Origin: Emiliania huxleyi CCMP1516
Taxonomy: Eukaryota > Haptophyta > Isochrysidales > Noelaerhabdaceae
Assembly (NCBI RefSeq): GCF_000372725.1
Contig: NW_005202428.1
Location: forward strand, 2,846,722-2,910,721
Length of the DNA: 64,000 nt
Direction of reading: 5' to 3'
Within the stretch, counting starts at the first letter, position 1. Each line of letters opens with the position of its first letter. A program made the position numbers and the translations under genes. The notes below the pieces were generated by a model. That model searched no databases. It was not told the DNA's origin and saw nothing but the letters and a program-made list of their open reading frames with translations. This document shows, piece by piece, positions 11,203 to 20,489 of the stretch.

Positions 11203-13777
11203 TCAGGTGTGTGGCTCCCGTCGCCGCGCTTCCGTCTCCCCGGCGCAGAGGGGCTGGTGCCCGTGCCCCTCCGCCCGCGCCGACTGGCCGCGAAGCAGCG
11301 GCTCCGGCGCGGACGCCGAGAAGCCGGCGCCGCTCGCTGGGCCGGGCGTCCCTCCGCCGCCGACCCGCGGCTGTCGCCGCCTCGGCGCCACGCTCGGTGC
11401 GGGGCGGCGGGGCCGGAGCCTGACCGCCTCGAGCGCGGCGAAGGCGAGACTGCGCGAGTCGCGCGCGGGGAGCCAGAGCAGCAGGGCGGCGACCGTCAGG
11501 AGCGTGCCCAGCGCGAGGGCGAAGAGGACCTCTCCGGCGCGCGACCACGCCTCCGACTCGTGCCCGAAGACGAGGCCGAGGAGGAAGGAGCAGTCGCGGA
11601 AGCAGACGATGTAGCCCCAGCCGACGCAAAAGGCGGCGGCCCCGGTCAAGAAGTCCTGCAGAGGGTTTCCGCCCGGGAAATCCACGCAGTGAATGCTACT
11701 GTTCTGGTAAATCGCGGGGCGCGCAACAAATCTCATAAAATCTCGGCGAATCTCGGCGATCTCGGCGATCTCTGCGAATCTCGGCGCCTGCTCCACCACC
11801 CACCGCTCGACCCGTCTGCTCGGCGCGTTGTAGGCGGCAGATCGCGCCTCCGGCTCCGCCTCGTCGGCCTCCGTGGCCTCGCCGCGGCCGCGCTGCGCGA
11901 CGAGCCAGCCGACGGCGAGGGCGTGCAGCAGCAAGGTGAGGCCTGCGTCGCCCAGTATCACCTTCGCGCGGGCGGGCGCGGGTGGGGGAAGGGCGCAAGA
12001 GACGGGGCCGCAGCCTCGGGCGGAGGGGAAGCACCCACGCGCCCTTGCTCGGCAGCGCAGCGAACGAGTGGCTCAGCGCGCCAACCTGCGGGCGGGGAGG
12101 GGCGGCGGGAGGGATGCTTGCCCCATCCCCTTGGCAGCCATCTCACGGCCCCAAGCGCGCGCTCTCTCCCGCCCCGCAGCACGCACCGCGTCCACCCACG
12201 CGCAGCCGGTGGCCCAGCCGCTCGCTGCCTCGACGAGGAGGAGGAGCTGCACCGCAGAGGCGCGCCCGCCCGCCGCGGCGACAGCGGCGGCGCGGGCGCA
12301 CGGCGGCGGCAGCGGCGGCGGCGGCGGCGCGGAGCGCGGCGGCGGCGGCGCTGCCTCAACCGCCGGCGCGCCCTGGCAGTCCACTGGCTCGGCTGCGGCG
12401 TGTGTGCGACGGGCGGGCCTCGCGTGCTCGACGCCGTGCTCGAGGGAGCGGCGGCAGCGCACGAGCCGCACGACGAGGAGGGAGAGGCCTGGGGGAGGCG
12501 GGCGGTGCTGCATCCGGCTGTGTGCGTTGGCCGCAGGGCGGGAGGGAGGGGCGGCGGCGCCGAAGGTGAGAGCGATCGCCCAGAGGACGAGGAGCCGCTT
12601 GGTGAGGGGCAGCCTCCAGCCGCCCGGGGCAATCTGCCGCCGCAGCAGCAGCCGGTACTCTGATGCGTCGCGCAGCAGCGCCTCCGCGGTCTGCGGCGCC
12701 GCGCAGACGGCGCTGCTCTCGTTGTCCGCGCGGCAGAGGTCCGCGTGCGACTCGTGCAGCGCCTGCAGCGCGCCGAGCTGCACCACCTAGAAGGCTCCGC
12801 GAGGGCTGCGAGAAGGGCCCCGGAAGGCTCCCGCAGCGCGCCTGGCTGCTGGACCGGCTGGCCCGTCTCCATGATGGAGCTCTTGAGCGCCTGCAGTGCG
12901 GCCGCCGCGCCTCGTGAGGAGGGTGGTGCGGACCGGTCCTCCCCTCGCTCGCCGCCGCCTCGACCCAGGCAACCATCAACCACGCGAGGGAGGCATAAGT
13001 GTGTGACAGAGCGCGCGCAGAGAGAAAGGGCGAGGCTCAGCCCACCAGACAAAGAGGTCCATCGCACCCGACGTCGGGCTTCGTGCTAACCCTAACCCTA
13101 ACCCTAACCTCGACCCAAGCGACCATCGTCATCGTGCTCAGCCCGCCCGCCAATAGCCGAGCGCAGGAGCACACGCACCGGCGCAGCACGCCTCCCGCGC
13201 CGTCCCGCTCGCCGCTGCTCTCCTCGGCCGCAGTGGCGTCGGCGCCGCCGCCGCAGGAGGCTAGCCGCAGCAGCGCCGCGACGAGCGGGGCCGCGGAGAC
13301 GGTCACAAGCACTGCCGAGGCGAGATCGGCAAAGATGCTGCACGTCCAGCCGTCGCCGCACACCGCGCCTCCGCCCTCCGAGATGGCGTGGGCGTAGGCG
13401 TGGCCGAGCGCCCAGCCGAGGAACATCCCTGCCACGCTCTGCACCAGCCGGGCGGCCGAGGCGTTCCGCATAGCGAGGCTCTGCACGCCCTGGTCGATGA
13501 GGCCGAGGGCGGCGAGGAGCGCGGCCGCCGCGGCGAGGAGCGCCGCGGCGGAGGCTGATTCGCGGCACGGCGTGGCGGTTGACTCAGCCGCCGAGCACTG
13601 CTTCAGCACGAGGGAGAAGAAGAGGCGCTGGCGCGGCGACTCGCCGACCGGACAGCAGTATGGCCTGGGGAGCAGGCGTAGCACGTACACAAAGAGCAGG
13701 TCAAACCAGACCTTGGAGAGGACGTACGTGAAGAGGTCGAGGTGCCACGCGCGGAGGGCGCGCTCCGCCAAGCGCAT
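11203..13777 (-). CDS. Polytopic membrane protein, family not recognised
   Basis: A multi-exon gene read from a start near 13777 (MRLAERALRAWHLDLFTYVL). Exon 1, to about 13112, encodes several hydrophobic spans (VWFDLLFVYVL, AALLAAAAALLAALGLI, SVAGMFLGWALGHAYAHAIS, DLASAVLVTVSAAPLVAALL). Later exons include ALKSSIMETGQPVQQPG, LGALQALHESHADLCRADNESSAVC...KRLLVLWAIALTFGAA and, in the last exon (11961-11203), DFLTGAAAFCVGWGYIVCFRDCSFLLGLVFGH and VLFALALGTLLTVAALLLWL. At least seven membrane spans are likely. I do not recognise the family. The exon structure between 11960 and 13110 is only partly resolved. A telomere-like repeat starts exactly where exon 1 ends. Confidence 0.6.
13086..13110. repeat. 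Interstitial telomeric repeat (TTAGGG type)
   Basis: About four perfect CCCTAA units on the plus strand, TTAGGG on the minus. On the transcribed minus strand the array begins directly after GGGTCGAG of the membrane-protein exon, so its first bases would form a GT donor. It is internal to the sequence, not a chromosome end. Confidence 0.9.
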
Positions 13778-13984
13778 GGTTCTCGCAGGAGCCTCAGGAG
13801 CCTTCGCAGGTCGTGTGCTGGCGCCGCGAGCCGTCATAAAAAGTGATGCTCGTGCCGAGGAGCCGCCAGCTGGCGAAGGTGGCGAACAAGACGGCGGCGA
13901 GTGGGATTGCGACGCGGCCGCTCGAGAGGCAGATGAACGCCCAGAGGACCGTGACACCTCCAAGAAGAGGAAGGGGGCTTTTTT

Positions 13985-14121
13985 TTGCGGTATCTTGATG
14001 TATCTCTCTCTCTCTCCAATATCTGACCGTATCTCCTCGCATCTCCTCGCATCTCCTCGCATCTTCTCGCATCTCCCCGTATCTGCCCGTATCTGCCCGT
14101 ATCTGCCCGTATCTGTTGGCC
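13985..14121. repeat. Degenerate CGTATCTSCC tandem repeat
   Basis: Roughly a dozen 10-11 bp units of the form CGTATCTGCC / CGCATCTCCT. Similar units resume at about 14565-14620 on the far side of the MITE-like element, suggesting the element inserted into a pre-existing satellite. Confidence 0.7.
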
Positions 14122-14560
14122 TGCATATACCTTTCCGGCAAACAAAAAGGAAAACAGAGGGTCCCCAGCACTTTGTTTGCGTTTCCGGAAATTTCCAGGA
14201 AAAACAGAGGGTGTTTGGTGCTCCATTCTGGAAACTCGCGAGTTTCCCTGAGTCTGAGAGCTGGTCTGGGGCAAAATCTGAGGCAAAATTGAGGAAATCG
14301 GCACGATACCCAGGCGGTCGCAGGGACCAGGGTATTTTTCAGGTATACCGGGGGTTTCCAGGTATACCCGCAAAATACCCGGTATTTCGCAGATTTGGCT
14401 GATTTTGGGCCGGCCCCAAACGAGCCTCAGACTCGGGTCTCGGCTCAGAGCCCGGAAAATTTGATGGTTTCCCCGGGAAAAGAGAGAGGAAAAGAGAGGG
14501 TGCTGTAGAGAAAAAAGGAAAGGAAAAGAGACGGGGTGCGAGAGGAAAAGTATATTCAGC
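14122..14560. mobile_element. MITE-like element, copy 1
   Basis: About 440 bp, non-coding. The ends form imperfect inverted repeats: GGCCTGCATATACCTTTCC on the left and, reverse-complemented, GGCTGAATATACTTTTCC on the right. The whole interior matches 61490-61905 in the opposite orientation. Shared motifs include GGAAACTCGCGAGTTTCC (itself palindromic), CTGAGTCTGAGAGCTGGTCT and CCCAGGCGGTCGCAGG. No open frame is conserved between the copies. Confidence 0.75.
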
Positions 14561-14624
14561 CTAACGTATCTGCCCGTATCTCGTATCTCCTGGTATCTCC
14601 CGGTATCTCCCGGGGTTGTCGAAC

Positions 14625-15443
14625 GACTATGTATCGGGTGGGTCAGTTTGAGTGTTTGACCCCGTCTGTGGTCCAAAGCTCGAGCATCGAGCATGCTGAG
14701 AGAGCGCCGGACCTCCGCCGGGGCCCGCCGGGGCGCCGTATGGGCCTCGGGGTGCCCGAGAAGCTTAGAGGTGCGGGTTTTGTTGCTTGTGTCTGTTGGT
14801 TCATGACATGGAGCAGCCCTGGGGAGCCTTTGACCGCGCGCGGAGGGTGTTACGGGGCCGTGATGATTTAGCGGGAGGGAAATCGGCCGATTTGCCCAGT
14901 GTGTGTGTGTGCGGGCGCTGTGCGACCCGCCCTGAACGACCACAATGGCGAGCGCGCCCGAGCACCGAAGCGCCGCGAGTGCCGGTGAGCACCGCCGCCC
15001 CGCGCCTTGTGCGGCGCCCAGCATGCTCTATCATGCGTCGCACCGCAGTGGCCGAGCGCGGCAGGCTCAGTCGCACCTTCGCGAGCCGAGCCGTCGCCGT
15101 TCGCCGCAGCCGTCCGCCGTCCGCCGTCCGCCGTCCGCCATCCGCCGTCCGCCGTCCGCCGTCCGCCGTCAGCCGTCACTCGGTTTGCGCGACGCGCTCG
15201 TGAGGGATAAAATAAATAAATAGAGCAGTCACCTCCAGTAGAGATGGGCGACGCACGAACACAGTGCGCACCCCGCCCCGCTCGCAGGGCGTGCATCACA
15301 CAGGTGGACTGTGTGACTCCTCGCGGGTTTCTGGGGACTCTTGACAGAGGTGTGCTAGTCGCTATTCTCGAGGACTAGGAAAACGGTTTCTTTTGCTGGT
15401 TGCTCGCGCTCGACCGAACCAACCCAGCCGTGTAATTGCCGTG
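14625..15443. other. Intergenic with minisatellite
   Basis: No gene is supported. A GCCGTCC 7-mer array with one or two variants occupies about 15108-15178. The rest shows no shared repeat or conserved frame. It must contain the promoter of the downstream XRN-like gene, but no canonical element is evident. Confidence 0.45.
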
Positions 15444-17112
15444 ATGGGCGTCAAGGGCCTCAACACTTGGATCGCGGCCTCCTTTCCCGGCGTGATGCAG
15501 CCGGCGGCACAGGGCGGCAAGGGAAAATTCAGCCGGCCAGCGCCGCCGCCCTGCCCATACGACCACGTGATGCTCGACGCCAACGGCATCGTACACCGGG
15601 CGTGCAGGAGCCGCAGCAGCGAGAGGGAGGTGATCCGCGCCATCGTGTGCGAAATCGACGCCGTGCTGCGTGCCTACCCGGCTCGCGAGTCGGTGCTCAT
15701 CGCGCTCGACGGCCCGGGGCCGCTCGCCAAGCTCCTCGAGCAGCGGAAGCGGCGGATTGAGAGGGTGCTCAAGGCTGGGCGCGACGCCGAAGCTGCCGTC
15801 GTCGGCTCCAAGGAGTACCTTCGCCGCGCCGAGATTGCGGAGCGCGAGGGCCGCCCGTTCCCGCCGTCGGTGAAGAAGAAGCGGCGCCGCGGGACGGACT
15901 CGCTGCAGGTGACTCCCGGCACCGGCTTCATGCTGCGGCTGCGGCGGGCTCTGGACTGGTACGCCGCCTCGCGGCTCGCGGGGGAGGGCGGCCTCTTTCG
16001 GGGCGCCAAGCCGCCTCTCTTCTACCTGTCTGCTGCGGACGTGGCCGGGGAGGGCGAGATCAAGCTGCTGCAGCACCTCCACTGCCAGCTGCGGCTGGTC
16101 GGTGGGGCTCGGCCCACCTTCCTGCTGGTCGGGCCGGACGCGGACTTGCTGCTGCTCGGTCTGGCGGCGGGGAGCCGCTGCGACGTCCTCACCACGGACG
16201 CCGACGGCTCGCGCCGCCTCTTCTCGGTCGAGGAGCTGTGCAGCTGCCTCGAGCGGCAGGTCCTCGAGCGGCGGGTCGGTGAGTCGACACTGGCAGCCGA
16301 GCGAGAGGGGAGAGAAGTGACAGCGGCGAAGCGTCGGTAGTCGGGCGCGCCCTCGGCGCTCGCGCTCCTCCTTCACGCTACACCCCACCCCCCAGGCCGC
16401 TACACCCCACCCCCCAGGCCGCTACACCCCACCCCCCAGGCCGCTACGCCCCACCCCCCAGGCCGCTACGCCCCACCCCCCAGGCCGCTATACCCCACCC
16501 CCCAGGCCGCTATACCCCACCCCCCAGGCCGCTACGCCCCACCCCCCCAGGCGGGCCGAACGGGCAGCCGCAAGGCGGCAGGAGCGGGCGGCGAGGGGCG
16601 CGGGGCGGCGGCGGACGTGGCGGCGGCGGCGGTGGCGGCGAGACGGCTTCGGGGGAGGTGCGCACGGCTTGTCCGGGAGGCTGCTTGGCGGGGTCGCCTG
16701 CGGGCGTGTGGCTCGGGAGCGGGCTGCAGCTCGACTTCCTCGTCATCGCCTTCCTCCAGGGCAACGACTACCTGCCAAAGCTGCGAGGCGCCGCCTCCCC
16801 CGCCTGCCCCGCCTCCCCGTCCGCCGGGCCCGGTGCCCTCGCCTAGCGAGCCGCCCCTGCGCCTGTCGACGACAGGCGCGCAGCTGCCGCGCATGTGGAG
16901 CCGACTCGTGTCGCTCCTCCGGTCCGCGCAGTGGAGGGGGACGCACTCGCTCTCGCCCGGGCAGGACATGGCCGAGACACGTCCATGACGTGTCCGCGAC
17001 ATGTCCCGCAGGCAGCACCTCCTCTCGCCCGGGCCGCGGAGAGTCTCCATCAACCTTCGCCTCCTCGTCGCCCTGGTCGCCGGCACTGCGGCCGAGGCGC
17101 GCGGTGGGGGCT

Positions 17113-17159
<47 letters not shown>

Positions 17160-18471
17160 GAGGAGGAGGTTTGCGGTCATGGCGTCGACGGGGAGGAGGC
17201 GGAGGAGGCGGAGGAGGCGGAGGAGGCGGAGGAGGCGGAGGAGGGGGCGCGGGAGGAGGCGGGGTGCGACACGCCGGCCGCCCCGAATGGCGGCGCCATC
17301 GCCAGAGTGTGCAGTGGCTGCAATCGCAAGGGCGGCGGCGGGGTGAGGGCGCCGCGCGCGTCGAGCGACGCGGCGGGCTACCTGCACTGCCTCGCCTGGT
17401 GCGCCGCCATGTACCTGGGCGGCTCGTGCCCGGACTTCGGCGTCTCGTACTCGGCGCACCGAGCGCCGACCGCGCGCCAGCTCGCCAGCCACCTGCAGGA
17501 GAGGGAGGCTGCGCTCGGCGCTCCTTACAAGTGCCGCCCTTCCCCGCACCCGCCCTGGCCTTGACCGCCCCCTGACTCGGCAGTGACTCGGCAGCGACTC
17601 GGCGATGCGTGCCGCCCCAGGCCAAGCGCAATCTCCCCATACTCCCCATGTCTCCCCACATCTCCCCAGGCCAGAGTACGAGCTGCCCAGCGTCGCCACC
17701 GCGCCGCTCTCCCCCGACGTGTTTGCGCTCTGCCTGCTGCCCGCCGCAGCCGTCGAGTACTTGCCGCGGCCGCTGCAGCCGCTGATGGACGCGCGCGGGC
17801 CGCTGGCGGACATCTTCCACGCCTCGGACGCGGCGCCGGACGGGCTGGTCGAGCGGGTGGCAAGAGCCGTCGCCGCCGTGCCTCGCTTCGCCGGCTGGCT
17901 GGCCGACGAGGCTGCCGCGGTGGAGCCGGGGCTCGTGTCTGTGTACGCGGCTCGAGCTTGCCTCCCGGCGCTTGGCGGAAGCCGCCTGACGCCGCTGCGA
18001 GCCATGCCTCCCGCGCCGTTTGGCGGCGGCGGCGGCAAGGGCGGCGGCAAGGGCGGCGGCAAGGGCGGTGGCAAGGGCGGCGTCGGTGTCTGCGTCGCAC
18101 GGCAGGAGCCAGACACGGGCGGCGCGGCGCTCGAGCGGTGGGCGTGGGAGGGGACAGGCGAGGGGCCGGCCTCGGGACGCGCGGCGGCCGCTCCGGTCAC
18201 GGCGCGGCGCGGCAGCGAGCTCCTCCGGGTGCTCCTCCCCGACCTCGAGGAGGGCGAGGAGGTGGCGGCCACGGCGGCGGCCTCCGTGGCTGCCACGGTG
18301 GCGCCTCCGGTCCCGTGCGACGCCACGCCGCCGGTGTCGGTTCTCGCCGGTCGGCTGGCTGCGCTGCACAGCCAGGCGCAGGCGACCGCGCCGCCCTCGC
18401 CCGGCCAACTCCCTCTCCCACCGCCCAGCTTCCAAGTGCCGGCGCGCGCCGCCGCCCGGAGCCCGAGGTAA
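15444..18471 (+). CDS. XRN-family 5'-3' exoribonuclease
   Basis: It starts MGVKGLNTWIAASFPGV, the near-universal XRN N terminus. The acidic catalytic motifs follow in order: DHVMLDANGIVHRAC, VLIALDGPGPLAK, VTPGTGFMLRL, SAADVAGEGEIKLLQHL and LVGPDADLLLLGL. After an intron made largely of 22-bp repeats, an exon near 16720 supplies LDFLVIAFLQGNDYLPK (the second acidic site). Further exons give INLRLL near 17050, AAGYLHCLAWCAAMYLGG near 17375 and LLPAAAVEYLPRPLQPLM near 17750, matching the XRN tower/CR2 region. The predicted protein carries a run of about 14 Asp followed by Glu/Ala repeats (17115-17250) and a GGK repeat (18020-18080). It is shorter than animal XRN1; nuclear XRN2/RAT1 versus cytoplasmic type cannot be settled here. 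Several inner splice sites are unresolved. Confidence 0.85.
16374..16551 (+). repeat. 22-bp minisatellite inside an XRN intron
   Basis: Eight head-to-tail units of GCCGCTACRCCCCACCCCCC followed by AG, with A/G and C/T variants. Every unit junction reads CAG|GCC, so every unit carries both an AG acceptor preceded by a C-rich tract and a GC donor-like start. Confidence 0.9.
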
Positions 18472-18676
18472 AACTCGCGATGTGTGCAAGTTTACTTTCC
18501 ACAACACAGCACACATGCTGAGGTGACGCAGTCTCGTGAACCGTGCGCATGACTTACGAAACACGGCGAAACGGGGCCATGGCCGACGCTCGCGATGGCC
18601 CGTCCGTTGCGGCCAGGCTCAAAACCTGCTGTGCGCGCAAGCCACAGGAGAGGCGGTGGCGCCGCAAGACGAGGCG

Positions 18677-19378
18677 ATGATTCGCATCCTCTCGCAGCTC
18701 GCCGTGGAGCGCAACTGGTGGAGCTTCAGCGTCAACCCGACGCCCATGGGCAAGCAGTTCATTGTCCAGCCCCAGTCCCAGTGGGAGAGGGACAGGGAGC
18801 GGCAGCAGGCCAAGGAGGGCAGTGCCCCACCGCAGCCTGTGCCTGCTGCCACCTCCGCCGCGGCACCGCCCACAGCACCACCTGCCGCCGCTGCAGCTCC
18901 GGCAGCAGCACCGCAGGCACACCCGCAGCACCAACAGGTGCAGCAACCCCAGCCCAACGAGTCGCCCGAGGAGTGGACCAGGGTTGGGAAGGGCGGCATG
19001 CCGGACAGGTTCACCATGAGGAACCCTGGCCGCAAGCCGCCGGGCAAGGCGGTCAAGCGCAAGCCTGACCGCCAGCCCGCACCCAAGGGAGGTGGACCCC
19101 CACCCCCCTCTCCCAAGGTGAACAAGAACAGACTGAGCGCGCTGGGCACTGGCCCTTCTGGCACCAACGGGAGCCACGAGCGCGCACCGCCGCGCTCCCC
19201 CTCCCCCTCCTCGCCGCCTGCCAAATCACCGCGGCCGTCTGTGCCTGCTTCCGAGTATGACTCCGAGTTCGACTTTTCCGACGCTGAGGCGCAGGATAGG
19301 ACGGCAGGGGTCGTACACGACGAGGCGCAGGATAGGACGGCAGGGGTCGTACACGACGCAGTTCAGCACAGGCTGTGA
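18677..19378 (+). CDS. Low-complexity Pro/Ala/Gln-rich protein, function unknown
   Basis: From the first ATG (MIRILSQLAVERNWWSF) the frame is open for 233 residues. A short ordered start is followed by a Pro/Ala/Gln-rich stretch, an EEWTRVGKGGMPDRFTMRNP segment and a basic, Pro/Ser-rich tail. An exact 33-bp tandem duplication at 19281-19346 repeats AQDRTAGVVHDE-type sequence. The frame is also open upstream to 18536 without an ATG, so the 5' end may be missing or spliced. The stop overlaps the ATG of the next frame (TGATG), an arrangement seen in two-ORF retroelements. I suspect a mobile-element ORF but see no reverse transcriptase. Confidence 0.4.
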   Translation: MIRILSQLAVERNWWSFSVNPTPMGKQFIVQPQSQWERDRERQQAKEGSAPPQPVPAATSAAAPPTAPPAAAAAPAAAPQAHPQHQQVQQPQPNESPEEWTRVGKGGMPDRFTMRNPGRKPPGKAVKRKPDRQPAPKGGGPPPPSPKVNKNRLSALGTGPSGTNGSHERAPPRSPSPSSPPAKSPRPSVPASEYDSEFDFSDAEAQDRTAGVVHDEAQDRTAGVVHDAVQHRL

Positions 19379-19629
19379 TGCAATACGGCTATGACGACGA
19401 GCTCTTCCAGGCGTGGAGGGACGGCGAGATACGGCGAAAGGACTTGCCGGAGGAGGTGGTGGCTATGGCTTTGGACCTTTGCGAGAGGTGGCGAGCGGAG
19501 CAAGAGCGGTGTAGGCGCGTCCACGCGGCGCAGCCGCTCTCCCGCGACCCCGGCCCCTCTCGTAGCCGCAGCCGTAGCCGCAGCCCCAACTCTTGCCGCT
19601 CTTCCGTGTCGGGTTGTGACGAGGGGTGA
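19378..19629 (+). CDS. Small hypothetical protein with RS-rich tail
   Basis: 83 residues, starting MQYGYDDELFQAWRDGEI. A charged helical region (LPEEVVAMALDLCERWRAEQERCRR) is followed by an SRSRSRSRS tail. Its ATG overlaps the stop of the preceding frame. No family recognised. Confidence 0.35.
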   Translation: MQYGYDDELFQAWRDGEIRRKDLPEEVVAMALDLCERWRAEQERCRRVHAAQPLSRDPGPSRSRSRSRSPNSCRSSVSGCDEG

Positions 19630-20489
19630 GGGGACACGGATTGAAGATCCCTCACACCAAGATCGTGCAGGGCGGGGACACACGTCCCTAAATCCCATCT
19701 CGTCTCAGAGTTTGACCGTTTTATTTATTTTTTATTTACACCGTGCGCCGTGCGGACGGTGTGTGAAGGGTCGTGAGACTGATGATGCTCCTTCTCGACT
19801 TACTCTAGGGAGCGGTCACTCGCTTGCTTTTTTAACGATGCCATCGGCAAAGAGGACGCGCGCGTGAGGCAATGGAGCGCGGCGAACGCCAGCATCGAGG
19901 GGAACGAGAGCGTGATGGAGCGAAACGACATAAAATCGAGCAGAAACACAAGACTGTCCAGACAGGACTAGGACCAACAAGACATGTCTTGTGACGACGG
20001 GCACTGTGGGTGTGGAAGTGTGAACGTCTGCGCTGTGGGGGAATTATGCCCTCGGGACCACTTTTTTTCGCTCCAGCCCTGTGCGCTGCGGGTCTTCACA
20101 GTAGACCGCAGGGCTACGAAGCCTTCATTCACACTCCAAGGGGCCCTGGGGAGCGGTTTAGCTGCTGGGCGGACTTCAGGGTGGTGCTCACACGACCAAA
20201 AGGATTCGACGCGATGTACAAAGCATACAAGAAGAGGAGAAAGAAGAGGACGGACACCGGTGATGACGAAACAGAAACTAGCGCAGACGAGAGCAGGGCA
20301 GACCCGGGGACGGCGGAGTCGGAGTGGACCGGCATCGGCCGCCGAGGGAACGTTGGGAAGAGGCACGAGGAGGGCGGCGACCTCAACCGACTATGGAGGA
20401 CCCGCCACCAGACGACGCAGGGTAGACGACGGGGAGGTGGAGCAGACGCGCAGGGGGTGACGAGGGAGGGAGCAGGACTTTGCGGAGAT
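19630..20489. other. Repeat-derived intergenic stretch
   Basis: No gene is supported. The block at about 20060-20160 (TTTTTTTCGCTCCAGCCCT, then AGGGCTACGAAGC, then ACACTCCAAGGGGC) is related to 10765-10905. The open frame across 20010-20537 ends inside the fold-back element and has no recognisable domain. Confidence 0.45.

Noticed and set aside
13086-13110. Chromosome end or telomere-adjacent region
   Set aside because: Only about four telomeric units, internal and flanked by genes on both sides.
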